Below are positions 34,291 to 43,766 of a stretch of 64,000 nt of DNA, one piece after another. Each line of letters opens with the position of its first letter. The stretch's first letter is position 1. A model generated the notes under the pieces. It was not told the origin of the DNA, did no database searches, and saw only the letters and a list, made by a program, of their open reading frames with translations. The position numbers and the translations under genes are program-made. Source of the DNA: Candidatus Chryseopegocella kryptomonas (lineage in GTDB: Bacteria; Bacteroidota; Ignavibacteria; Kryptoniales; Kryptoniaceae); NCBI RefSeq assembly GCF_001536065.1, contig NZ_CZVW01000001.1:62001-126000 (forward strand), in the 5' to 3' direction.

Positions 34291-34851
34291 ATGCGCCAAA
34301 TTAGCTTAGCATTTATCGCTCTTTTACTTTTCCAGTTTCTCCACGCTCAAGAAATTAGACTCAGGTTTCAACCTCAAAAAGGACAAACATTTACATATTT
34401 TCTTTTGACTGAGGGAACGGTAACCCAATCAATAATGGGAATGCAACAAGTTGTAAATTCAAAAACGGAGGCAAGATATTCTTATTTCGTCCAGGATGTT
34501 GCTCCTGATGGAAATGTTGAACTTATCATTTCGGTTGATACAGTAAAGACAAGAGTTGGGGCTTCAATTACAGGGTTTGACACAGTGTTTGTTTTACCGT
34601 TTGGATTCAAGTTTAAGCAAGTTCTTGATAAGTATGGTAGAGCTGTTTCTTTTGAGGTTGTTGAAATGAGGGAACTTCAACTTCCTGGCGGAATGAGTAG
34701 AAGAATTGATAAAAGAAATTACAGCCACTCTGTCGTATTTCCGGAGAAAAGCATTAAAGCGGGAGATTCATGGGACTTTGCTTATACAGATACAGCATCT
34801 GGAGATGAGGATAAAACGATTGTAAAAGCAAGCGGGAAATATGTTTTTTAA
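34291..34851 (+). CDS. secreted protein of unknown function, 5' part of a frameshifted gene
   Basis: Begins with a clear signal peptide (MRQISLAFIALLLFQFLHAQ) followed by a beta-rich domain with FQPQKGQTFTYFLLTEGTVT and KAGDSWDFAY. This architecture resembles DUF6263-type periplasmic proteins, but the match is weak and no function is claimed. A GAGGAAG site precedes the ATG. The frame ends at TAA 34849-34851, just inside a T6 run at 34844-34849. Removing one T gives GKYVFNGIEEKNGIKC and continues the same fold to 35134, about 280 residues in all. A weak promoter (TTGCTT, 17 bp, TAAATT) may lie at 34224-34252. Confidence 0.72.
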   Translation: MRQISLAFIALLLFQFLHAQEIRLRFQPQKGQTFTYFLLTEGTVTQSIMGMQQVVNSKTEARYSYFVQDVAPDGNVELIISVDTVKTRVGASITGFDTVFVLPFGFKFKQVLDKYGRAVSFEVVEMRELQLPGGMSRRIDKRNYSHSVVFPEKSIKAGDSWDFAYTDTASGDEDKTIVKASGKYVF

Positions 34852-35134
34852 TGGCATTGAAGAGAAAAACGGCATTAAGTGTGCAAAATTAAATCTTGAT
34901 GCAAATCTTTCTATCTCAGGTCAAGGAACGATCCAAGGTATGAATTATGGACTTGAAGGGGAGGGAAAAAGTGTTGGTGACCTGTGGGTTGATTTAAAAA
35001 CTGGGCTTGTCGTCCATTCCGAAACTGAAACGGAGATGGAAATGGCTATGGGGATAACGGGACAGGTTGAGATGACATTGCCAATGAATCAAAAATTTAA
35101 ATCAATCGTCAGTTTGCTTGCCCCCGTAAAATGA
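34841..35134 (+). CDS. secreted protein of unknown function, 3' part of the frameshifted gene
   Basis: The continuation in the next frame: NGIEEKNGIKCAKLNLDANL, then a run of beta strands (GEGKSVGDLWVDLKTGLVVH, SETETEMEMAMGITG) to the stop at 35134. The ATG at 34841 lies in the overlap and has no ribosome-binding site; the segment lacks a signal peptide, so alone it would be a cytoplasmic fragment. It is best read as the second half of the upstream gene. Its 3' end overlaps the convergent phosphodiesterase gene by 33 bp. Confidence 0.65.
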   Translation: MFFNGIEEKNGIKCAKLNLDANLSISGQGTIQGMNYGLEGEGKSVGDLWVDLKTGLVVHSETETEMEMAMGITGQVEMTLPMNQKFKSIVSLLAPVK

Positions 35135-35890
35135 TTTTAAAATTCTTCTGGCAAGTTTTATATCATTGGTTATTATCCCATCAACGCCAATAGAAAGCAT
35201 TTTTTCAATGTCCTGAGGTTTGTTAACGGTATAGACGAAAATTTTAAGCCCAGCGTCGTGAATTTTTTTAACGAGTTTTTGATTTGTGAATTTGAAATTG
35301 TGAATCAAGGCAACTGCGCCGAGATTTTCAAGTGTTTTAACCGGGTTGAAATAAATCGGATAATGATACAAAAATCCTGTCGGAATTTTATCTGTTAATT
35401 TTCTCACTTTTCTTAAAACTCTTGGGTCAAATGAGCTTATCAAGACATTTTCTGCGAAGTCATGCTCATAAATTTTTGCGAGAACTTTTTCTGTTATCCT
35501 TTCTCTTCCTGCGGAACTCTTTATTTCAACATTAATTGGAATTTTCCCGTTTGCAAGTGTTAAAACTTCTTCAAGCGTTGGAATTTTCTCTCCTTTGTAT
35601 TTTGGATCAAACCAACTTCCTGCATCAAGTTCACGCAGGGACCAGAGATAAAAATTTTTAACCTTTCCAGTTCCGTTCGTTGTTCTATCAACTTTTGTAT
35701 CGTGAATTACAACGGGCGTTTCATCTTTTGTAAGACGCACATCAAGTTCAATCATATCCGCTTTCAAGCGTATTGCGTATCTAAAAGCAGAAAGCGTATT
35801 TTCCGGAGCCACCGCTGAAAAGCCACGATGAGCAATTATAAGCGGTAAATCTGACTTGAAAAATTTTTGAAATATCTCAAAGGATTTCAT
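35102..35890 (-). CDS. glycerophosphodiester phosphodiesterase
   Basis: A 262-residue GDPD-family TIM barrel. LIIAHRGFSAVAPENT carries the first catalytic His and the metal-binding Glu; MIELDVRLTKDETPVVIHD carries the Glu/Asp pair and the second His. KIPTLEEVL and INVEIKS complete the metal site. It hydrolyses deacylated phospholipids (glycerophospho-alcohols) to glycerol 3-phosphate. No signal peptide is present, so it should act in the cytoplasm (UgpQ-like). The ATG overlaps the stop of the rRNA methyltransferase gene by 4 nt. Confidence 0.93.
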   Translation of the reverse strand: MKSFEIFQKFFKSDLPLIIAHRGFSAVAPENTLSAFRYAIRLKADMIELDVRLTKDETPVVIHDTKVDRTTNGTGKVKNFYLWSLRELDAGSWFDPKYKGEKIPTLEEVLTLANGKIPINVEIKSSAGRERITEKVLAKIYEHDFAENVLISSFDPRVLRKVRKLTDKIPTGFLYHYPIYFNPVKTLENLGAVALIHNFKFTNQKLVKKIHDAGLKIFVYTVNKPQDIEKMLSIGVDGIITNDIKLARRILKSFYGGKQTDD

Positions 35891-37062
35891 CTCAAAACCT
35901 CAAGATAAATTGTTTTCAGATACAATGTTTCTGGCATCTGCAAAATCCACGGGTGATCTTCTGGTTGAAATGTCACATCAATTACTCTCAATCTTTTTCC
36001 AAGATCATTGCTTGCAAATCTTATCGCCTCTTGAAGTATATCCAGCGAAATATGATACGCACACGATGAGACGACAAGTTTTCCACCGGGTTCAAGCATT
36101 TTAAGTGAGTTAAGGATTAACTTATGAAACGCCCACTTAACACCTTCGGCTCCTTTTTTTGTTTTTGTCATCGCTGGTGGGTCAATTATGATCAAATCAA
36201 ATTTTTCACCAGAATTAGCCATTTGCTCAACTGTTTCAAAAGCATCTGCTGTTAAAAATGTCACTTTATCGTTTACCTGGTTTAACTTCGCATTTTCTCT
36301 TGCGAGGTCTGTTGCGCTTCTATCTGAATCAACGCCAATAACTTTTGCTCCCGCACTTGCACAATATATGCTAAAAGCGCCAGAATAACAGAAAAGATCA
36401 AGAACTCTATCCCCCTTGTGAATTAACTCTTTAACTTTTTTGCGATTGTCCCGCTGGTCAAGATAAAAGCCCGTCTTTTGCCCATAATGTAAATCAACGA
36501 TAAACTTTAAACCATTTTCCTCAATTTGAACATATCTTGGAACATGTCCGTAAAGTTCTCCTGATGAAATTTCAAGCCCTTCTTCCTTTCGTGATTCCAT
36601 ATCGTTTCTTTCGTAAATTCCGGAGATTTTAACTGTGTCTGTTAGAATTTTTACAATCTCGTGCTTAAAATTTTCAATTCCTGCTATTCTTGTTTGAATT
36701 GCAAGATAATTTGCGAATTTGTCAACGATTAGCCCGGGGATTTCGTCTGCTTCTGCGTGAATGAGGCGAATTGCGTCGGATTTAATTTTAAGTTTTTTTC
36801 TTCTCTCAATTGCATTTTTAATTCTGGTTTTGAAGAAATCTGCGTTTATCTTTTCATTTTCTCTTGTCAAAATTCTTGCGACAATGTGCGATTTCGGGTT
36901 GAAAAACGCCTTGCCGAGAAATTCACCAGTTGAACTTTTCACATCAACGATTTGGATGGGTTCTTTTCTCACCTTTTCAAAGTTTTCAACTTCGTCTTTG
37001 AAAATCCAGAGGTAGAAGTTTTTTATTTTCTTTTCTTTCCCTTTTTTGAGGACGATTTCCAT
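35887..37062 (-). CDS. class I SAM-dependent rRNA (cytosine-C5) methyltransferase, RlmI-like
   Basis: A 391-residue protein with an N-terminal PUA-like domain (1-75; KKIKNFYLWIFKDEVENFEK), an EEHEA-like middle (RLIHAEADEIPGLIVDKF) and a Rossmann methyltransferase domain. SAM motif I is LDLFCYSGAFSIYCA, and motif IV is IIDPPAMTKTKKGAEG. A conserved cysteine in motif VI is in VVSSCAYHIS. This is the COG1092 architecture of RlmI, which makes m5C1962 in E. coli 23S rRNA. The exact nucleotide here is inferred. The gene diverges from tRNA-Pro across 47 bp and overlaps the GDPD start by 4 nt. Confidence 0.9.
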   Translation of the reverse strand: MEIVLKKGKEKKIKNFYLWIFKDEVENFEKVRKEPIQIVDVKSSTGEFLGKAFFNPKSHIVARILTRENEKINADFFKTRIKNAIERRKKLKIKSDAIRLIHAEADEIPGLIVDKFANYLAIQTRIAGIENFKHEIVKILTDTVKISGIYERNDMESRKEEGLEISSGELYGHVPRYVQIEENGLKFIVDLHYGQKTGFYLDQRDNRKKVKELIHKGDRVLDLFCYSGAFSIYCASAGAKVIGVDSDRSATDLARENAKLNQVNDKVTFLTADAFETVEQMANSGEKFDLIIIDPPAMTKTKKGAEGVKWAFHKLILNSLKMLEPGGKLVVSSCAYHISLDILQEAIRFASNDLGKRLRVIDVTFQPEDHPWILQMPETLYLKTIYLEVLR

Positions 37063-37066
37063 AAAC

Positions 37067-37095
37067 TTGATTTTTCAAGGTTAGTTTGATATATT
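37067..37095 (+). promoter_or_regulatory. sigma70-type promoter for tRNA-Pro
   Basis: TTGATT (37067-37072), a 17-bp spacer and TATATT (37090-37095) place a start near 37102, a few bases before the mature tRNA 5' end. Confidence 0.6.
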
Positions 37096-37109
37096 TGTAT
37101 TTGAAAAAT

Positions 37110-37183
37110 CGGGGCGTAGCGCAGATGGTTAGCGCGCTTGCCTTGGGAGCAAGAGGTCCCCGGTTCGAGTCCGGGCGCCCCGA
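37110..37183 (+). tRNA. tRNA-Pro (anticodon TGG)
   Basis: A complete cloverleaf of 74 bases. The acceptor stem CGGGGCG (37110-37116) pairs with CGCCCCG (37176-37182), with discriminator A. The D arm contains AGCGCAGATGGTTAGCGC. The anticodon stem CTTGC/GCAAG encloses loop CTTGGGA, giving anticodon TGG. The T arm contains GGTTCGAGTCC. The 3' CCA is not encoded (the gene is followed by CTTCAA), so it must be added by tRNA nucleotidyltransferase. The first base C and the CGGGG stem are characteristic of bacterial tRNA-Pro. Confidence 0.95.
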
Positions 37184-37189
37184 CTTCAA

Positions 37190-37594
37190 TTATTTTTTTA
37201 TCAAATTATCAACCGAAATCCCCTCGCCTCCCTTGAATAAAAACAGAAGCGAAATCAAAAAATACAATCCCGCAAGTTCAAATCTCATATCCGTCGTCAA
37301 ATGCCTGTAAATTGCTACAGCCATTGTGAAAGCGACAAAAAAAGCAGAATATCTTGTAAATAAACCAATTGCAAGCAAAATCCCACCAACAAATTCGGAA
37401 AGCGTAGCGCTCAATGCAAAAACGACAGGCGCTGGAAATCCTATATTTGAAACTGTGTTTATGAACTTCCATTCTTTCCCGTTGAAAAAGTATCCAAGAG
37501 CGCCATTTACTTTCCCAAGCCCATGAAAGAACGCAAGCATAAGCCCTGATGCAAAACGAAGTAATGATAAAACAATGTTTGATGCTTTCGCCAT
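37190..37594 (-). CDS. DoxX-family membrane protein
   Basis: A 134-residue, four-helix inner-membrane protein. RFASGLMLAFFHGLGKVNGA in the first helix region and SATLSEFVGGILLAIGLFTR in the second are the DoxX signature ('R...g..f...G..Kl', 'E...g..L.lGl.tr'). The family is linked to redox or thiol stress in some bacteria and is otherwise of unclear function. It lies 33 bp upstream of the GH94 phosphorylase on the same strand, its 3' end seven bases from tRNA-Pro. Assignment to the family is good; the role is unknown. Confidence 0.85.
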   Translation of the reverse strand: MAKASNIVLSLLRFASGLMLAFFHGLGKVNGALGYFFNGKEWKFINTVSNIGFPAPVVFALSATLSEFVGGILLAIGLFTRYSAFFVAFTMAVAIYRHLTTDMRFELAGLYFLISLLFLFKGGEGISVDNLIKK

Positions 37595-37627
37595 TTGTTT
37601 CCTCTTTTTAGTTTTAAAATAAAATTT

Positions 37628-39970
37628 TCAAAAGTAAATTTCAACATCATGCAAACCACCGCAACCACAAGAAGATAAAAAATTTGATGTTAATTCTTTG
37701 CCATCAAACTTAATTATAAAAGCATCGCCCCGCTTTATTGTAAATTTATATTCGCAATTTCTAAAACTTCTTCTTACTCTGACCTCTTCCCATTCCTCTG
37801 GCAAAATTGGCTTCATTATCTTTAAACCATCATATTCAGGTTTTATCCCGAGAATATATTCAACAAATGCTTTAAACATCCTCGATGATGAACTTGTAAG
37901 CCATGTAAAAGATGCTTCACCGAAATGTGGCGAATCTTTCCCACAGATGTATTGTGGATAAACGAAAGGTTCGGCTTTATAACGAGCGTTGTTCAAAAAT
38001 TTTATCGGCAATGTTTTCTGATAAATCTCAAACGCTTTATTCCCAAATTTATCGCTCATAATTGAAAACGCCATAATTGCCCAAGCGTTCGCCTGTGTAA
38101 AGAAACTTCCATTTTCTTTTTCACCAGCAACAAATCTTGTAATTATTCCAAGTTTTTCATCTTGCTTTGAATAAGATGGTTCAAGTAGCAAAAATCCATA
38201 AGATGATTCAAGAAATTCAATTGCGGAATTAAGACATTTTATTTTTCTTTCTTCATCACAGGTATCGCTCAAAACCGCCCACACCTGTGGTTCAAGATAA
38301 ATTTTCCCTTCTTTTGAAAAATAACTCCCAATTCTTTCGCCTTCATCATTTATCGCTCTTATAAACCATCCTGCTAAATCAAGTTTTTTATACTCTTCCC
38401 AGCAAGTTTTGTTTATTTGATTTTTCAAATTCTCTTTCTCAATGCGATATTTTTCAACATCATATTTCAAAAATTCGCCAAGTTTGACAAATTCATTCAA
38501 AGTGTAAAGCAATATCATACTTGCAAGTGTTGATTCGCCCCTGTTGTTTTTGCCAGCAAAGTTAAGTGCATCGTTCCAATCACCACGCTTTAACAAAACA
38601 AGCCCGTTCTCACCTCGTGAATTTAAAACATAATCAATTGCTCTTCGCAAATGCTCAAAAATTGTCTCTTCCTTTTCATCGTCGTAATATCTTGATTTAA
38701 TTTTCAAAAAATCAAAATCGCCAGTTTCTTTAAGATATTCAAATGTTGATATGCAAAGCCATAATGGATCGTCATTTTGATTTGATTGTTGTGCAAATTC
38801 ATCAACAGGATTAAAATTGTGACATGTGTTTCCGTTTTTAAATTGAAATTTGAAAAGATAAAGAAGTCGTTCTTTGCAAAGTGAAGAATTTATCGGTAAA
38901 AAGCCAAGCGTTGATTGAAGTGCGTCTCTATAACCGACGACATCAAATCCAGAGACATAATTGCTTGCGGAATATCTATGCCAGTGAAGGCAAATCAAGT
39001 TTTGATATTTGTTCCAGAAATTTAAAAATGCGTTTAAACTTTCATCAGGAGTTTCAATCCAGATACCTTTTTCAAAAATTTCGTCTCTGTAAAACTTTTT
39101 CATCTTTTCAAAATCATTTTTCGCATCCGCAAGTTTTATCTTTTCAGATGTTCTCTCATTTAGAACTCCAAGAGCGATTACAATTTCTTTCTCTTCACCG
39201 ATGTCAATTTCAACATCGTGTTGAAATACGAAGACAGGTTCTCTTCCGTGAGCAATTGATTCAAAGCACCAACCTTCTCTCACCGCTTGTGGTAATTCTA
39301 TCGTCCCATCTCCGATGAAAGATGATTTTAAACAATCAAAAGATTCAGGTTCGGGGTCTGATGAGAAAAATACAATTTTATCCCAGTTTTTGTTTGCTTC
39401 GTTGTTGGTTTTATCATTCCAGATTGTTTTCGTCGCATAAAGATATTTTCCGCTGTTCCAAGTTCTTACAAAAAGTTCATAAGCGTATGGGTCAAGAATT
39501 GAGGGCTGTAAATTCCCAAGAGAGAGTTCAACCGCTGAAAAAATTTTTAAGTTTTTCTTCGTTTCTGATTCATTTTTGATTTTTATAAGCCAGTATTCAA
39601 GGTCTTTATCAATCGGGACGAAATAGGTTATTTCCGAGTGAATTTGATTTTTAGTTGTTTCAATTTTTAAATATCCAACTCCAAAGCGTGTTTCCCATTT
39701 TTCAAATTTATAACTTTTTGGAAGATTCAAACACCACGCTTCTTCTGTGTCAATGTCTTTTAAATAAACAAGGCGAGCAAGTTGAGAATTCATTTTTGGT
39801 GTCCATTTGATGATTGAATTAAATGTCGGGTGTTCAAAAAAACTATGACCTGTGCCGTTGTAAAGAACAAGTGCGGTATATTTCCCGTTTGTCAGGATAA
39901 TTGACCATTCGGATGGTGGAACGCCAGAGTGTATTATTTCTCCGCTGACTTTATCAAGTTGTGTTTTCAT
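37628..39970 (-). CDS. GH94-type glycoside phosphorylase (cellobiose phosphorylase family)
   Basis: A 780-residue protein with the GH94 layout: an N-terminal beta-sandwich (to about 270), a linker helix region and an (alpha/alpha)6 barrel. The barrel contains KRGDWNDALN near residue 455-464, whose Asp is the general acid of the family. SGFDVVGYRDALQSTLGF marks the barrel entry, and SPHFGEASFTWLTSSSSRMF is the late active-site block. Enzymes of this family break beta-glucosides with phosphate to give glucose 1-phosphate. No signal peptide is seen, so it is cytoplasmic. Cellobiose, laminaribiose, chitobiose or cyclic-glucan substrates cannot be separated by eye; the length suits cellobiose/laminaribiose-type members. 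Confidence 0.82.
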   Translation of the reverse strand: MKTQLDKVSGEIIHSGVPPSEWSIILTNGKYTALVLYNGTGHSFFEHPTFNSIIKWTPKMNSQLARLVYLKDIDTEEAWCLNLPKSYKFEKWETRFGVGYLKIETTKNQIHSEITYFVPIDKDLEYWLIKIKNESETKKNLKIFSAVELSLGNLQPSILDPYAYELFVRTWNSGKYLYATKTIWNDKTNNEANKNWDKIVFFSSDPEPESFDCLKSSFIGDGTIELPQAVREGWCFESIAHGREPVFVFQHDVEIDIGEEKEIVIALGVLNERTSEKIKLADAKNDFEKMKKFYRDEIFEKGIWIETPDESLNAFLNFWNKYQNLICLHWHRYSASNYVSGFDVVGYRDALQSTLGFLPINSSLCKERLLYLFKFQFKNGNTCHNFNPVDEFAQQSNQNDDPLWLCISTFEYLKETGDFDFLKIKSRYYDDEKEETIFEHLRRAIDYVLNSRGENGLVLLKRGDWNDALNFAGKNNRGESTLASMILLYTLNEFVKLGEFLKYDVEKYRIEKENLKNQINKTCWEEYKKLDLAGWFIRAINDEGERIGSYFSKEGKIYLEPQVWAVLSDTCDEERKIKCLNSAIEFLESSYGFLLLEPSYSKQDEKLGIITRFVAGEKENGSFFTQANAWAIMAFSIMSDKFGNKAFEIYQKTLPIKFLNNARYKAEPFVYPQYICGKDSPHFGEASFTWLTSSSSRMFKAFVEYILGIKPEYDGLKIMKPILPEEWEEVRVRRSFRNCEYKFTIKRGDAFIIKFDGKELTSNFLSSCGCGGLHDVEIYF

Positions 39971-40103
39971 CCGCTGTATTGCATTTTTTTGTGAATATGT
40001 TTAAATTTTAATCAGTTTTAGAGAAGGTTAGCAAAGTCGGTATAAAGTTATTTAATTTTTGCGAATTTTTGAAGAATGAAATAATCAAAATTTCAACTTG
40101 GAA

Positions 40104-43100
40104 ATGGATTTAAAAGATAATTTTGAGATAAGCACGGGTTCAAAAGTTTTGCTTACTTTGTTTTCGGTTCTTGTTGGAGTTTTGATTTCAGATTTAATTG
40201 CATTTATTTTTTTCTGGTTTTACAATGCGGGACAAATTGAAGTTTTTTCTTTTCTTCTTCCAACTTTTATCGGCGTGATTTTGGGGATTGTGTTTTCTTT
40301 TTCAAGGTTATCGCTTGAAAAAAGAGTGATTGAAATTGAAAAATTCTGGCAATCTGCATTTCAATCTTATACGAACGGAATAATTCTGACCGATTTAACG
40401 GGGAAAATAAAATATGCGAATGATTACGCCTGCAAGTTTCACGGCTACACTCTTGATGAAATTAGAGAATTTTACATTTTTGATCTTGTAATGCCCGAAT
40501 TTATAGAGGTTGTCCGTGAATACATCAGAGACATAGTGGATAACGAAGAGAAAGAAGTTATTGAGATTGGTTTTCTTTCTAAAGATGGGAGCGTAAGATA
40601 TGCTCAACTTGGGGGGAGATTGATAAAGTATAGAAAGAGTGAATTCATACAATTTGTGGAAGTTGACACAACGGAGAAGAGAAGATTTGAGGATGAGTTA
40701 ATTGCAGCGGAGAGAAAATATAGAGAACTTTTTGAGAACGCTGTCATTGGAGTTTACAGATCAACGCCAGATGGGAAAATTATTGATGTGAATCCAGCAT
40801 TTGTTAAGATGCTTGGGGCGAAAAATAAGTATGAGATTTTGCAGAAAAATGCTTCGGAGTTTTATCCAAATCCAGAAGATAGATTAAGGTTTATAAGAGC
40901 GCTTGAGATTTCTGATTCTATTTCAAATTTTGAGAACAAATTAAAACGGCTTGATGGAAAAGAAATATATGTTCGTGAGCATGTCAGAGCAGTAAGAGAT
41001 TCGCTTGGAAATGTTGTCTTTTACGAGGGAATGATAGAAGACATCACAGAGCAAAAAATTTGGGAGGAGCGACGTAAAGAGTCAGAGGCAAAATACAGGA
41101 CGCTTGTTGAAAGTTCACTTGTTGGGACATATATATTTCAAGATGGAAGATTTAAGTTTGTGAGCGGACAACTTGCTTCAATTTTTGGATTTAAAGATAG
41201 CGAAATTCTTGACACACGAACAATTCTTGAACTTGTTCATCCTGACGATAGACGAAGGGTTATGGAAAAATTTGCTGAAGGATTGAGCGGAAAAATGCCC
41301 GTTTCTAATTTCTCTTTCAAAGTTATAAAGAAAAATGGTGAAATAGCGTGGGTTGAAGTTTTGAATAATCTCATAACTTATGAAGGTAAACCTGCAATTT
41401 TGGGGACTATGCTTGATATAACCGATAGAGTTAGGGCGGAACAAAGAAACAGAATTTTATCAAATCTTTTGCTTAATCTAAGTGATGCGGTCGTCATAAC
41501 AGATGAAAACGCAAATATACTTGAAGTCAACGATGCATTTTGCAAGATAACAGGTTATTCAAAAGATGAGGTAATTGGAAAAAATCCACGAATTTTGAAG
41601 TCGGGACTTCACGATTTGGAGTTTTATAAAAATATGTGGGATTCAATACTTACGAAGGGGCATTGGTCTGGTGAAATAATTAACAAACGAAAAAATGGCG
41701 AACTTTATTTCGCATTTCTTTCAATATCATCCGTGAAAGATGAACTTCACGGCGTCACATATTATCTCGGGATTCAGACGGATATAACAGAAAAGAAAAA
41801 AACCGAGGAGCAAATAAGATATCAAGCAAACTTACTTGAAAATGTGAATGACGCTATCATCGCAGCTGATCTTAATTTCAGAATCACGGCTTGGAATAAA
41901 GCAGCTGAAAAAATGTATGGTTATAAAGCAGAGGAAGTTATAGGCAAAGAGATAAGTGAGGTTGTTCCTGTTGAATTTCCAAATTTAACAAGGGAAGAGG
42001 TTCGTAAGATATTGCGTGAAAAAGGTTTTTGGCAGGGTGAGGCAATTCATTATAATAGATTTGGTGAAAAAATTTATGTTAGTTCATCTCTTTCCATCAT
42101 TCGTGATTCAAGGGGCAATCCAATAGGAACGGTTGGTATAAATCGTGATATTACAGAGCAGAAGAAAGCGGAAGAAAAACTAAAATTGTATGCGGAACAA
42201 CTTGAAATTGCAAACGCTCAACTTCAGGAATTAAATAAGCTAAAAAGTGAGTTTCTTGCAAACACATCACACGAGTTGAGAACACCTTTAAATTCAATCA
42301 TTGGATTTTTGAATCTCATAAAAGAAGGACTTTACGAAAATCACGATGAGATGATGAAATTTGTTGACAATGCTCTTGTCAGTGCAAAACATCTTTTGAG
42401 CATTATAAACGATATACTTGACATAGCAAAAATTGAGGCGGGTAAACTTGAACTTAACATTGAAGATGTTGAAGTTTCAGAACTTTTATATGAGGTCTGG
42501 ACACTTTCCCATGTCCAAGCGGAGCAGAAAAAACTTGACTACAAAATTATTTACCCTGAAAAACAAGTTTATGTCAAGGGAGATAGAAACAGATTGAAAC
42601 AAATTTTGCTTAATTTGATCGGCAATTCAATTAAGTTCACGCATAAAGGTGGAATTACAGTAAAAGTTGATGTCTTTGACGATAAAGGATTTTGTCAATT
42701 TACTGTTTCAGATACGGGCATTGGCATTGCAAAGGAAAAGCAGGCAAAACTTTTCCAGAAATTTGTTCAGGCGGATGGAACGACGACAAGAAAATATGGT
42801 GGCACAGGGCTTGGACTTGCGATTACGAAAAGTTTGGTTGAACTTATGGGCGGTGTCATTGAACTTTACAGTGAGGGCGAGGGCAAAGGAACAACTGTGA
42901 CATTTACAATTCCACTTTCAGAAATTTCTTACGGGGAAAAAGTTGAAATTGAACATGGGAAAATTTACGGCGAAAATGGATTGCTTGTCCTTGCGGTTGA
43001 TGATGATGCAAGGTTTGCGGATTTTTTGAAGAGTTTTCTTGTCAAGAACGATTTTAAATTTGTGTGGGCAAATAACGCCGACGATGGATGGCTCTATATC

Positions 43101-43766
43101 CAAAGATATAAGCCAGATGTTTTGATAGTTGATTACGCTATTCCGCATAAAGCTTCGGCTGAATTAAAGAATGGATTTGATCTTGTTTTAAAGGTTTACG
43201 ATTCACCAGAATTTAAAAATTTGCCAATTATAATTTTAACAGGTCATTCTCAAAAAGTCAGAGAACTTTTGAAACTTTCATTTATAAATTTCCAGCCCAG
43301 CGTTCTTGAAAAACCAATTGAGCCAGGACATCTTTTGAATTTGCTGAAACAATTTGTCAAAGAAAAGGATGAAATTAGAATTTTGCTTGCCGATGACGAT
43401 GAAAATGTTAAAGTTTATTTGAGAAAAATTTTGCCAGCACAATATGAAATTGATTACGCAAGGAACGGTCGTGAAGCTATTGAGAAGATAAAAATGGGAA
43501 ATTATGATATTCTTTTGCTTGACCTTATGATGCCAGAACTAAATGGATACGATGTTATAAGAGAGTTGAGGTTAGGGAAACTTGCACCTGATCTTCCAAT
43601 CCTTGTCATCACAAATTATCCAGAGCCAGCTACCGAAGAAGAAAGAGAACTCTTGTCAAAGAGCATGGGGATAATCGTGGTTGATAAATCTGAATTAAAT
43701 CAGGATCCACGAAGGTTGATTGATTTGATTAAATCCCATCTTAAAATAAATCGTGAGGTGAGCTGA
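40104..43766 (+). CDS. membrane-anchored hybrid sensor histidine kinase with five PAS and two receiver domains
   Basis: A 1220-residue kinase. Two membrane helices (15-39 and 48-67) are followed by five PAS domains (about 80-195, 200-325, 328-450, 452-575, 578-695), several ending in the PAC-type DITE/DITEQKK block. After a short coiled coil come the HisKA box SHELRTPLNSIIGF (His near 723), and the HATPase with NLIGNSIKF, DTGIGI and GGTGLGLAI. Two C-terminal receivers follow, with phospho-Asp in LIVDYAIP (about 1010) and LLLDLMMPELNG (about 1138). It should sense intracellular signals through PAS ligands and pass phosphate internally. The next gene (a receiver) starts on its stop codon (TGATG). 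Confidence 0.92.
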   Translation: MDLKDNFEISTGSKVLLTLFSVLVGVLISDLIAFIFFWFYNAGQIEVFSFLLPTFIGVILGIVFSFSRLSLEKRVIEIEKFWQSAFQSYTNGIILTDLTGKIKYANDYACKFHGYTLDEIREFYIFDLVMPEFIEVVREYIRDIVDNEEKEVIEIGFLSKDGSVRYAQLGGRLIKYRKSEFIQFVEVDTTEKRRFEDELIAAERKYRELFENAVIGVYRSTPDGKIIDVNPAFVKMLGAKNKYEILQKNASEFYPNPEDRLRFIRALEISDSISNFENKLKRLDGKEIYVREHVRAVRDSLGNVVFYEGMIEDITEQKIWEERRKESEAKYRTLVESSLVGTYIFQDGRFKFVSGQLASIFGFKDSEILDTRTILELVHPDDRRRVMEKFAEGLSGKMPVSNFSFKVIKKNGEIAWVEVLNNLITYEGKPAILGTMLDITDRVRAEQRNRILSNLLLNLSDAVVITDENANILEVNDAFCKITGYSKDEVIGKNPRILKSGLHDLEFYKNMWDSILTKGHWSGEIINKRKNGELYFAFLSISSVKDELHGVTYYLGIQTDITEKKKTEEQIRYQANLLENVNDAIIAADLNFRITAWNKAAEKMYGYKAEEVIGKEISEVVPVEFPNLTREEVRKILREKGFWQGEAIHYNRFGEKIYVSSSLSIIRDSRGNPIGTVGINRDITEQKKAEEKLKLYAEQLEIANAQLQELNKLKSEFLANTSHELRTPLNSIIGFLNLIKEGLYENHDEMMKFVDNALVSAKHLLSIINDILDIAKIEAGKLELNIEDVEVSELLYEVWTLSHVQAEQKKLDYKIIYPEKQVYVKGDRNRLKQILLNLIGNSIKFTHKGGITVKVDVFDDKGFCQFTVSDTGIGIAKEKQAKLFQKFVQADGTTTRKYGGTGLGLAITKSLVELMGGVIELYSEGEGKGTTVTFTIPLSEISYGEKVEIEHGKIYGENGLLVLAVDDDARFADFLKSFLVKNDFKFVWANNADDGWLYIQRYKPDVLIVDYAIPHKASAELKNGFDLVLKVYDSPEFKNLPIIILTGHSQKVRELLKLSFINFQPSVLEKPIEPGHLLNLLKQFVKEKDEIRILLADDDENVKVYLRKILPAQYEIDYARNGREAIEKIKMGNYDILLLDLMMPELNGYDVIRELRLGKLAPDLPILVITNYPEPATEEERELLSKSMGIIVVDKSELNQDPRRLIDLIKSHLKINREVS

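Noticed and set aside
38881-39579. Long plus-strand frames opposite the GH94 gene.
   Set aside because: They are antisense to a well-supported phosphorylase and show no domain motifs, signal or ribosome-binding site.
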